Origin: Scandinavium sp036271055
GTDB lineage: Bacteria; Pseudomonadota; Gammaproteobacteria; Enterobacterales; Enterobacteriaceae
DNA: 64,000 bases
Reading direction: 5' to 3'
NCBI RefSeq assembly: GCF_036271055.1
Contig: NZ_DATBBJ010000109.1
Location: 22,830 to 86,829 of the forward strand
Below are positions 45,069 to 52,908 of the stretch, one piece after another. A model generated the notes under the pieces. That model saw nothing but the letters and a program-made list of their open reading frames with translations. It made no database searches and had not been told where the DNA came from. Both the position numbers and the translations under genes were made by a program. Position 1 is the first letter of the stretch; each line of letters starts with the position of its first letter.

Positions 45069-46852
45069 TCCCAGGCCTCCTGACTTTCCGTGTTGATGAC
45101 TTTCAGACAATGAAATGAATTAATGCTGGCGTAGAGCGCGAAGAAATGTGAAAGCATATTCCCTAACAGGTAAATCTCCCCCTCGCAGAGAAACGGCGAT
45201 GGGTTTATCCATAACGTTGTTGCCAGGCCCCGAATGGGAACGCCTTTAAAGAGCCGATCGACCGGGTGCGTTTCCATTTTTTCGATGGCATCGAGCTTTT
45301 GTCGGGAAAGCCGGGCCTGTTGAGGATGGTGAATACCGGGCAAATCAAACGTGCTCAAAACCTGAATCAACCCCTCTCTGTCTAACAGTGAAAGGTAATT
45401 TAGATTCATGCAGGAGATCAGTGACCAGTGCATCGCCCCATCCGTTACCGGGTACAGCGGTTGCGTTGGACGTGTGATGTTGCTGAAAGATGCAACTGCC
45501 GGATCTTTATTCACAGCAACGGTAATGTCGCCAGTATGCAGTGATAGTGGAAGCATCCGATTCGTGCACACGAGCGTAGCGGTAAGGACTTCTTTATTAA
45601 ATTTAGGACTGTCTGGTGTAACTCCATCAGCATGAACAAAGGCAATGGCATGTTCATGTCCACGGTGAAAGAGAGAGCTTTTCGTACGATGATGCCAATA
45701 AATAACTTCACGTTGCTGGCTGTACTCAATTTGATGCTGAAAACCTTCGAATTGAGGCCAGAAACGAATTTGTGAGTCTTTAGCAGACTCTCTAATTTTA
45801 CTGGAAATCGATTTTATCTGGAAAATATCATAGCTTTCTGGATGCTGATGACTGGCGCACAACGGATATTGTGTAGCACTGCTGTCGGGCTTCACGGGTT
45901 CGGCATAATGCGTAAATAAATTAACCGCAGGCGTACAATAAAGACGGATTGAATCTTTGCGTATTTTCACATCAGCCGGGAGTGGCTGGCTAAAACGAAG
46001 CCGCAGGGTGAAAGCGTTAACAGGGAAATCTTCCGGTAGTGGCGCAACATCTCGTAGATGGAAAAAGAAAAAACTCTCCGGGTAGCAAAAATATTCCTGC
46101 AATACGCGATAACCACTGTGGACATTCTTCGGCCAGGGCAACAAGGCATCGTCTCGCTCAAACCCAGCAGCTTCAAGCCAGAGGTTGTGTTGCGATATAC
46201 AATGATCCCCGGCAATGAGTTCAGCATCCATTAACCTTTCACTGAACCACATATAAAGTTGATAACGGGTATAGTCATCTTCATTGCCGAGCCAAAAAGT
46301 GAGTTTATTAAGGTCCAATGTGTTAGCGGGTACATTTCCCTCGGTAAATAAATCAATCTCAATGATCCCCTCTTTCAGGCTACTGCTATTACGTACCGTT
46401 TGGATATATAACGGTTGTAGCCAGGTATCACGTGCGAGGGTAAAATGGCACTCAGAATGTGCAGCATCCTTTTCAGCATGGTCAGCAGAATCATTGGAAA
46501 AGCCTTTACCAGGAGCGCGATTTTTTACAAGTTCATTACGCGATATCAGCACCGGAGTCTTCAATTCTTCTTTTGGCTGATATTCTATAATCGTCATGGA
46601 TGGCACCGGGCGCAGATAATTCGGCCATAGCATGTTAATCAACCCATGCGTAAGCTCAGGGAATTCATCCTCCAGTTTTTGCCGCAGTCCGCCAGACAGA
46701 AAAGCAAAGGCCTCCAGCAAACGTTCTACATCGGGATCACCTTCTTTCTCAGAAAGAAACCGCGCCAGATAGGGTTTTTCCTGTGCCAATAGCTTGCCAA
46801 GCTGTCGAAGGTAATCCAGCTCTTCCCGATAATAGCGTTCTTCAAAAGCCAT
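45035..46852 (-). CDS. tssF: T6SS baseplate protein TssF (VasA)
   Basis: 605 residues, typical length. Opens with the family signature FEERYYREELDYLRQLGKLL and DVERLLEAFAFLSGGLRQKL. It ends in the conserved region RGLATTLWINPSPFLCEGEI, YLLGNMLSHFFALYASINSF. TssF2-TssG makes the phage gp6-like wedge of the baseplate. 5 bp after tssE. Confidence 0.95.
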   Translation of the reverse strand: MAFEERYYREELDYLRQLGKLLAQEKPYLARFLSEKEGDPDVERLLEAFAFLSGGLRQKLEDEFPELTHGLINMLWPNYLRPVPSMTIIEYQPKEELKTPVLISRNELVKNRAPGKGFSNDSADHAEKDAAHSECHFTLARDTWLQPLYIQTVRNSSSLKEGIIEIDLFTEGNVPANTLDLNKLTFWLGNEDDYTRYQLYMWFSERLMDAELIAGDHCISQHNLWLEAAGFERDDALLPWPKNVHSGYRVLQEYFCYPESFFFFHLRDVAPLPEDFPVNAFTLRLRFSQPLPADVKIRKDSIRLYCTPAVNLFTHYAEPVKPDSSATQYPLCASHQHPESYDIFQIKSISSKIRESAKDSQIRFWPQFEGFQHQIEYSQQREVIYWHHRTKSSLFHRGHEHAIAFVHADGVTPDSPKFNKEVLTATLVCTNRMLPLSLHTGDITVAVNKDPAVASFSNITRPTQPLYPVTDGAMHWSLISCMNLNYLSLLDREGLIQVLSTFDLPGIHHPQQARLSRQKLDAIEKMETHPVDRLFKGVPIRGLATTLWINPSPFLCEGEIYLLGNMLSHFFALYASINSFHCLKVINTESQEAWEWQHIGHHALM

Positions 46853-46857
46853 TCCCT

Positions 46858-47286
46858 TTACTCCATGTGCCAGTGCTGGTGATTGTCCAGCAAGATGTCA
46901 AATTCCAGGACATCCTGGCTATTAATGGCATCGATATTCGCCGTAATATGAAAACGTAGTTCCATTGGGGCATAGGCATCCATTTCGACAGCCGATACTT
47001 TCACCGTAGAAAATCGAGGTTCATAGCGCGAAATGCACCGACTGAACGCCTTTTCCATCTCTTCTTTGTAATTTCCGGAGGCCAAGGAATCATCGTTAAA
47101 ATCGGCGATCCCTAGCTCCGGCGATCCATAGCAGCTCCCGGAGCGGGTGTTGAGTACATTCTGCAAGTTAGCCTGCACTGAATGCAGTAACGCCTCTTTT
47201 GGTTTTCGGCGTGCAGGTGAGTCTGACTCCTCGCGGATACGCTCAAACAGACTGCCCTTAAAGCCAGACTCCCGCTCCAGTAACAT
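46858..47286 (-). CDS. tssE: T6SS baseplate protein TssE (gp25-like)
   Basis: 142 residues. GPW/gp25 family: SLFERIREESDSPA near the start, HSVQANLQNVLNTRSGSCYG, PELGIADFND, CISRYEPRFSTVKVSAVEMD. This is the lysozyme-like wedge protein that starts sheath polymerisation. 5 bp after tssC. Confidence 0.94.
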   Translation of the reverse strand: MLLERESGFKGSLFERIREESDSPARRKPKEALLHSVQANLQNVLNTRSGSCYGSPELGIADFNDDSLASGNYKEEMEKAFSRCISRYEPRFSTVKVSAVEMDAYAPMELRFHITANIDAINSQDVLEFDILLDNHQHWHME

Positions 47287-47291
47287 GCTCG

Positions 47292-48767
47292 TTATTCCTT
47301 ATCCAGACGCCCAACCAGCGAGAGCTCAAAACTGGCCCCCATATATTTGAAATGCGGGCGTACGGACAGAGCGACCTGGTACCAACCAGGCTCACCTTCA
47401 ACATCCAGCACTTCAATTTTGGCCTGACGCAGTGGTTTACGGCTGCGAACTTCTGATGGTGGGTTCTCCTGATCGGCTATGTATTGGCGTATCCACTGAT
47501 TCAACTCGCGTTCCAGATCACTTCGCTCTTTCCAGGAGCCAATCTGCTCACGCTGAAGCACTTTGATGTAGTGCGCGAGGCGGTTGATAACAAAAAGATA
47601 GGGCAACTGGGTGCCTAGCTTATAGTTGGTTTCCGCTTCTTTTCCTTCGGGAGTATTGGGGAAATTCTTCGGCTTTTGAATAGAATTAGCAGAGAAGAAA
47701 GCCGCGTTATCGCTTCCTTTACGCATCGTCAGAGTGATGAACCCTTCCTCTGCTAGCTCATATTCCCGACGATCGGTAACAAGGATCTCCGTCGGAATTT
47801 TGGCCTGCAACTGACCCATGGCTTCATAAAGATGCACAGGCAAATCTTTAACAGCCCCACCATTTTGTGGCCCAATAATATTCGGGCACCAGCGGTATTT
47901 TGCGAAACTCTCTGCAATATTAGCCGCCAGCAGAAATGCCGTATTTCCCCAAAGATAATCTTCATGGTCACGGCTAACATTTTCCCGATAGCTAAAGCTT
48001 TTCACTGGATTATCATCAGGCGCATATGGCTGACGTAACAGGAAACGTGGCGCTGTAAGCCCAAGATAACGAGAATCTTCTGACTCACGCAGTGAGCGCC
48101 ACTTTGTATAGGCCGGCCCTTCAAAAATAGCGGCGACATCTTTAATGCCTGGCAGCTCAGTGTAGGAATTCAGACCGAAAAACTCGGGTGAAACGGAAGA
48201 AAGGAAAGGTGCATGCGCCATTGCGCTGACTGCACTCAGGTATTTCAGTAGTTTCATGTCGGCGGCATTATTTTCGAACGCATAGTTACCGATCACCGCG
48301 GCAACAGGTACTCCACCAAACTGGCCATAACCACTGGAATAGACGTGCTTATAGAAACCTGACTGGGTAATTTCAGGCGCAAATTCGAAATCATCAAGCA
48401 ACTCTTCTTTGGTGACATGCATGACGTGAATTTTAATATTTTCACGCGTATCAGCCCGTTCAACCAGAAGCTTCAGTGAACGCAGAAATGACTCCATTTC
48501 CTGGAATTCAGGGGCGTGAAGAATGAGATCCATCTGCCTGCCTGTACGCTCGTCGATATCTGCAATCATGGCGTTCACAGCCAGAATATCGACTGGGTCT
48601 GACTCGCTGTCACTTTGTAATAAAGCCGCAATAAAAGCACCTACACCCTGACGAGCAATATCATAACTTTCTGATTCTGGCTGAAACCGCGTCTGCGCCA
48701 TGATTTCATCCAATAAGGATGACCCAGAGGCTGTGGCGATTTCTTCCTGCAATGACATATCTGACAT
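47292..48767 (-). CDS. tssC: T6SS sheath large subunit TssC (VipB)
   Basis: 491 residues, typical length. Family signatures: AMIADIDERTGRQMDLILHA, FQEMESFLRSLKLLVERADT, SGYGQFGGVPVAAVIGNYAF, SAVSAMAHAPFLSSVSPEFF, and the C-terminal RSRKPLRQAKIEVLDVEGEP. Forms the contractile sheath with TssB. 20 bp after tssB. Confidence 0.97.
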   Translation of the reverse strand: MSDMSLQEEIATASGSSLLDEIMAQTRFQPESESYDIARQGVGAFIAALLQSDSESDPVDILAVNAMIADIDERTGRQMDLILHAPEFQEMESFLRSLKLLVERADTRENIKIHVMHVTKEELLDDFEFAPEITQSGFYKHVYSSGYGQFGGVPVAAVIGNYAFENNAADMKLLKYLSAVSAMAHAPFLSSVSPEFFGLNSYTELPGIKDVAAIFEGPAYTKWRSLRESEDSRYLGLTAPRFLLRQPYAPDDNPVKSFSYRENVSRDHEDYLWGNTAFLLAANIAESFAKYRWCPNIIGPQNGGAVKDLPVHLYEAMGQLQAKIPTEILVTDRREYELAEEGFITLTMRKGSDNAAFFSANSIQKPKNFPNTPEGKEAETNYKLGTQLPYLFVINRLAHYIKVLQREQIGSWKERSDLERELNQWIRQYIADQENPPSEVRSRKPLRQAKIEVLDVEGEPGWYQVALSVRPHFKYMGASFELSLVGRLDKE

Positions 48768-48787
48768 ACTGAAATCCTTTTACAAAG

Positions 48788-49285
48788 TTATTTCCGACCG
48801 GCAATGCCCAGTTCTGCAATCAATTGCTCACGGGTTTCTTCGTTTCCCAGCAGCGCCTGAATTTGCGCACGGAATGCTGGAATATTCCCCATCGGCCCCT
48901 TGAGCGCGACCAGTGCTTCACGAAGCTCAAGCAGTTTTTTAAGCTCAGGTACCTGCATCGCAATATTGTCCGGAGAGAGGTCCGCGAGGGATTTCACTTT
49001 CAGATTGATTGCCAGTTGTGTATCAGGTGTTTCGCTAAGAGCCGATGGCACAGCGAATTCACGTCCGATATCGTGTTGCTCTAACACTGAATTGAAATTG
49101 TTTCTATTAATGGAAACTGGTACCCGCTCATCGAGTGGCGTATCATCCACGGTTCCCTTTAGATTGCCGGTTATCAATAAATTAAGAGGCAGTTCAACTT
49201 CCGCAACCTGCCCATTTGTTTTTGGTATATACCGGATATTGATACGTTCCTTGGGGGCTATACTTCCGTCTTTAGTGTTGCTCAT
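48788..49285 (-). CDS. tssB: T6SS sheath small subunit TssB (VipA)
   Basis: 165 residues. Opens SIAPKERINIRYIPKTNGQV, then ELPLNLLITGNLKG and SLADLSPDNIAMQVPELKKL, and ends GPMGNIPAFRAQIQALLGNE, all standard TssB. First gene of the leftward T6SS operon, reading away from the divergent hcp arm. Confidence 0.97.
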   Translation of the reverse strand: MSNTKDGSIAPKERINIRYIPKTNGQVAEVELPLNLLITGNLKGTVDDTPLDERVPVSINRNNFNSVLEQHDIGREFAVPSALSETPDTQLAINLKVKSLADLSPDNIAMQVPELKKLLELREALVALKGPMGNIPAFRAQIQALLGNEETREQLIAELGIAGRK

Positions 49286-49859
49286 TAATATATTCCGTCA
49301 AATTATGAGAAATGTTTAATTCATTCAACAAGGACAGCGCTATTATGGAAAGCCGTAATAAAGCACCCGTCCTGAAGAGGGATTTAGTATACCTATTCAT
49401 TTGCAGATTATATTACCTACAATATCACAATTTAAAACATTTTATTTTTCAATGAGAGTGTGATCACAAATTCAAAAACAAATAAAACGCACAAACAAAA
49501 AACCAAACAAAACAGCCAGTTAAATTAAAAAGACACTCCTAACCCCGGAAAAAATGAAATGCGCATACAAAATATGAATAAACAATCAATAATCATTTCA
49601 CAAGAAAATACTAAGGAGTTTTAAAAAAATAATGCTGAACATTCATAGATTTACACAATAACCACAAGCATTCCGAATAAATTATTTTTATTTTATTTAG
49701 CAAAGTTTGATTTCAGACCTAAAAATTACCACCACGCTCACTAGAATGATCTGTCATTATTCTAAGCGACCTGAAAATGGTTGTCCGCGTCAATTAATAA
49801 AACGCAGGAATAAATAGTCTTAATAGATAATTCACACCAATAGAGAGAAGGAGTTTACT
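49286..49859. other. Divergent T6SS control region between tssB and hcp, AT-rich
   Basis: About 570 AT-rich bases between the tssB operon and the hcp arm. It must carry both promoters. An AAGGAG at 49613-49618 with an ATG at 49632 gives only a nine-codon reading frame, so a leader peptide is possible but unproven. I did not find a convincing sigma-54 (-24/-12) element. AT-rich DNA of this type is a usual H-NS target. Confidence 0.5.
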
Positions 49860-50378
49860 ATGCCAACACCGTGTTATATCTCAATAACAGGCCAAACCCA
49901 GGGAAATATTACCGCTGGCGCATTCACCGCCGAATCGGTTGGTAACATTTACGTTCAGGGCCATGAGGATGAAATGCTGGTCCAGGAGTTCAGCCATAAT
50001 GTCACCGTTCCAACCGATCCTCAGTCCGGACAGCCAGCAGGTCAACGTGCACACAAGCCGTTTATTTTCACCGTCGCATTGAATAAAGCGGTTCCGCTAC
50101 TTTATAACGCGCTTGCATCAGGGGAAATGTTACCAACGACTGAACTGCACTGGTGGCGAACCTCGATCGAGGGCAAGCAAGAGCATTTCTTCACTACTCG
50201 TTTGACCGATTCTACCATCGTGGACATTGACTGCGTCATGCCCCATTGCCAGGACGCAGAAAAACGCGAGTTTACTCAGCTTCTGAAAGTCTCTCTCGCT
50301 TATCGCAAAATCGAATGGGAACACGTTTCTGCCGGAACGTCCGGTGCCGACGACTGGCGTGCTCCGCTGGAAGCCTAA
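49860..50378 (+). CDS. hcp: T6SS tube protein Hcp (TssD)
   Basis: 172 residues, ribosome site AGAAGGAG. Standard Hcp: PTPCYISITGQTQGNITAGA, FSHNVTVPTDPQSGQPAGQR, HKPFIFTVALNKAVPLLYNA, and the end KIEWEHVSAGTSGADDWRAP. Stacked hexamer rings form the inner tube and carry effectors. First gene of the rightward effector arm and followed by a strong terminator, so it can be made in excess over downstream genes. Confidence 0.97.
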   Translation: MPTPCYISITGQTQGNITAGAFTAESVGNIYVQGHEDEMLVQEFSHNVTVPTDPQSGQPAGQRAHKPFIFTVALNKAVPLLYNALASGEMLPTTELHWWRTSIEGKQEHFFTTRLTDSTIVDIDCVMPHCQDAEKREFTQLLKVSLAYRKIEWEHVSAGTSGADDWRAPLEA

Positions 50379-50389
50379 TTATTGACCCA

Positions 50390-50423
50390 CAGCATTCCGC
50401 CTGGGTGGAATGCTGCTTTATCT
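50390..50423 (+). terminator. Terminator after hcp
   Basis: The perfect 9-bp stem CAGCATTCC/GGAATGCTG with an 8-nt loop is followed by CTTTATCT. It lies 11 bases after the hcp stop. Confidence 0.8.
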
Positions 50424-50456
50424 CTACCTAAAGCACCACTCTTTGAGAGATGGCTT

Positions 50457-50525
50457 ATGCCGGAAACTCTGGCGGTAGCGTGCCTTAAGGAAAATGGCAG
50501 GACCTGGACAGGAAGCGCTTTATGA
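50457..50525 (+). other. Possible 22-codon reading frame before effector gene
   Basis: ATG at 50457 reads 22 codons (MPETLAVACLKENGRTWTGS, then AL) and stops across the effector start (ATGA overlap). It could be a leader for translational coupling, a fragment of an older gene, or chance. It has no strong ribosome site of its own. Confidence 0.2.
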
Positions 50526-51484
50526 ATTTCACACCTTTTTCTGACAAAAATAACCTTCCAGATTATGAATGGTCACGAGTTTTCGGTAAGACGAATGCTG
50601 AGATTGATTTTCAAAAACTAGCTGATGCCCTTGATTGCCAACGTGGGTTTTACGGGGTAGGCATTATTTATGATGACGGCATTCAGTCGTACTTAGTTCG
50701 CCCAGCCAACTACTCTGCATTCTCAAGGTTTAGTCAGGTCACGCACATAACGGTGACCAAAGTTCCTGTAATAACACGTGAAAATATTTCTGACCGTGTT
50801 ACGAAAACCATTACATCTCCTTCTTTGGCTGTGGAAATTGGCTCAACATTGTTATCATGTGGAGCTTGTGCATTAACAGCAGCGGTAGGGATTTTCATCA
50901 CCGGTACAGTACCCTTTACAGCCGGAATGAGCGCACCTTTAGCAATACTCGCTGGCGCTGGATCTGTTGCTACACTGATGCAGTGCGTTAATGGACTATG
51001 GCGTTTGTATGATATAGAAGCTAACGATGCACGGAATGTTAACTGGATTGATTCACAGGATTGGTATTTGGCAACGTCCACTGCCCTGGATTTAATCTCT
51101 CTGGCTTCAATTGCCGGACCATTAAAAGAAGCGGTAATGACATACCGTGTAATGAAATCAGTATCTTCAATGAAAGTTACCGACTGGCTAAAGAAATACT
51201 CAAGAATGGAACGCGCCCGCCTTACAGAGGGTATAATAAAGCACCTCAACCCTGGCATATCAAATAAAGTCATGAAAACCATGATTCGAGCTGGTAAATA
51301 TCCTACACGATTTCCAACAGACTCCTTACGCGGAGAGTTGGCAAAGCAGCTCGTAAATGCCATCACAAGCACAATGGCCCTCTCAGGAAGTGCCATAAGC
51401 GGTGTCGCTCGAAACCCCAGGAATATCAATAAGTCTGGCGAATATGTTGTTGGATTATTACAATCATTCAGCGTTGTAAATTAG
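50522..51484 (+). CDS. Candidate membrane-acting T6SS effector
   Basis: 320 residues, CAGGAAGCG before the ATG. I do not recognise a named family. A soluble N-terminus (about 1-95) precedes a glycine/alanine-rich hydrophobic stretch at about 100-160 (LLSCGACALTAAVGIFITGT, APLAILAGAGSVATLM), and a mostly helical basic C-terminal half follows. There is no signal peptide. Position between hcp and vgrG, plus an abutting gene for a 4-TM protein, suggests a T6SS cargo that inserts into the inner membrane with its immunity protein. A decayed copy of its last 30 residues occurs at 52162-52260. Confidence 0.6.
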   Translation: MNFTPFSDKNNLPDYEWSRVFGKTNAEIDFQKLADALDCQRGFYGVGIIYDDGIQSYLVRPANYSAFSRFSQVTHITVTKVPVITRENISDRVTKTITSPSLAVEIGSTLLSCGACALTAAVGIFITGTVPFTAGMSAPLAILAGAGSVATLMQCVNGLWRLYDIEANDARNVNWIDSQDWYLATSTALDLISLASIAGPLKEAVMTYRVMKSVSSMKVTDWLKKYSRMERARLTEGIIKHLNPGISNKVMKTMIRAGKYPTRFPTDSLRGELAKQLVNAITSTMALSGSAISGVARNPRNINKSGEYVVGLLQSFSVVN

Positions 51485-52093
51485 ATGAAACGAACAAAAC
51501 CAACTCCAGGCACAGCGTTTTCTGCGCTCACTAGCGATGGAAGAAAATCTCATAAGGCTATAAAATTGGGTGGCGAAGCATTACTTAAACACTCTTCACC
51601 TGAGATGGAGGTATACTTCTCCCACCCTCAAAAAAAACGCCCACCCAGTACCTTTGCAGCAGCAATTTTAATGCCAATTTTTTTAGCATTATTCGTTATT
51701 AACTCACAAACAATCATTAACTTTTTTGACCTGACAGCAGAGTCAAGCTCCATAATATCATTGTCAACAATGTTAATCTCTTCAATATTTCTAGGTCCAA
51801 TACCTTATTGTCTCGGCAGAGGGAATGTATGGGGGTTGCTATTGATCCATTACTTCTATTCATTCAATCTTTCTATGTCACCAATCGCTATTTGCATTAT
51901 GGTTTCAGAGATAATAAAAAGTAGAGCGCTCGCCCCCCACTTTATTGTACTTGCGATGCTATTAAGCCTTATTTTTTTATGCAGTAAAATAATAAACGGA
52001 AAATCCTTCAATAAAATGGTTAGATTTTATGCAAACAGACGCATCGCGTTAAAAGCATTACAAGTAAGGGGTCATATCACAAATAAAAGTTAA
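51485..52093 (+). CDS. Four-TM membrane protein, candidate immunity protein
   Basis: 202 residues; the ATG directly follows the stop codon of the upstream gene. A basic soluble N-terminus (about 1-50) precedes about four to five hydrophobic segments (FAAAILMPIFLALFVI, SIISLSTMLISSIFLG, WGLLLIHYFYSF, HFIVLAMLLSLIFLC) and a short basic tail. Integral-membrane immunity proteins are usual for effectors that permeabilise the inner membrane. A broken paralogue follows at 52261-52907. Function is inferred from position and topology only. Confidence 0.6.
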   Translation: MKRTKPTPGTAFSALTSDGRKSHKAIKLGGEALLKHSSPEMEVYFSHPQKKRPPSTFAAAILMPIFLALFVINSQTIINFFDLTAESSSIISLSTMLISSIFLGPIPYCLGRGNVWGLLLIHYFYSFNLSMSPIAICIMVSEIIKSRALAPHFIVLAMLLSLIFLCSKIINGKSFNKMVRFYANRRIALKALQVRGHITNKS

Positions 52094-52161
52094 CTCATCA
52101 CTTTGACGCAGGATAAAGAACCTCAGTAGCCCCAGGGATTAACTAGATTTATGCTGAATAG

Positions 52162-52260
52162 CAGGGATATATCACCGACGCTATCAATGCATTCAAAAAC
52201 ATAAACAAGTCAGGGGAATACATCTTTGGACTGCTACAATCATTCGATGTTATAAAATAG
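52162..52260 (+). pseudogene. Remnant of a second effector C-terminus
   Basis: 33 codons (ITDAINAFKNINKSGEYIFG, then LLQSFDVIK and stop) match the tail of the 50522-51484 protein (RNINKSGEYVVGLLQSFSVV). An in-frame stop lies just before it and no start is present. The stop abuts the next reading frame, as in the intact pair. Confidence 0.8.
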
Positions 52261-52907
52261 ATGAAAAAACGCATGTATCTAACAGGAAAACGATTTTCCA
52301 GATTAATAAAATATAGCAAAAAGGCTCAAAAAGTAGTTAAAGCAGGAGGAGACGAATTACTTAACCTCTCATCAAACAAATTATCTATTTATTCTTCTAC
52401 TCTCCAGAAGAACTCCCGGCATCCCAGCACCGTCCCTGCTGCGATTTTACTTTTTTATTCCTGCCGCTATTTGTCATTAGCTCACAAACAATCATTGGTC
52501 ATTTTGAATTAAATGTTGAAGAAAACGCAATAACATCACTATCGTCAATAACCATTGCTGCTATTTTTAATGGCCTGATACCCTATGCTCTCGGCGGTGG
52601 GCGTTTTTAGGGTTTAATTCTAATTCGCTACATTTACCTCATCAATTTATCAATGGCTCTCATTTCACTTTTTGTGTTGTTTACCGAGTGTCTTACGGAT
52701 GGCGTTATTTTATCAAAACTGGTATTTGCGCCGGGACAAATCGCCCTTCTTTTCTTATGTTATAAGCTCATGAATGGTAAACCATTTAATAAAATGGCTT
52801 ATTTCTACATTAACAGAAGAATTGTATTTGAATCCCTTAAAGCCAAACACTTCCTTCATAAGAAGAATAAACAGCTCAATAAGCATCACTCAACTACCCG
52901 GAGATAA
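52261..52907 (+). pseudogene. Broken paralogue of the 4-TM immunity protein
   Basis: The reading frame starts at an ATG directly after the effector remnant and aligns with the 51485-52093 protein through HPSTVPAAILLF. A frameshift near 52450 follows; the protein continues in another frame as FLPLFVISSQTIIGHFELNV. A TAG then replaces the Trp codon of VWGLLLI near 52608. The match resumes through MNGKPFNKMAYFYINRRIVF to a stop at 52905-52907, one base before vgrG. At least one frameshift and one nonsense mutation make it non-functional. Confidence 0.85.
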
Positions 52908-52908
52908 C

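Noticed and set aside
49286..49859. Sigma-54 promoter for hcp or tssB
   Set aside because: I could not find a convincing GG-N10-GC element by eye.
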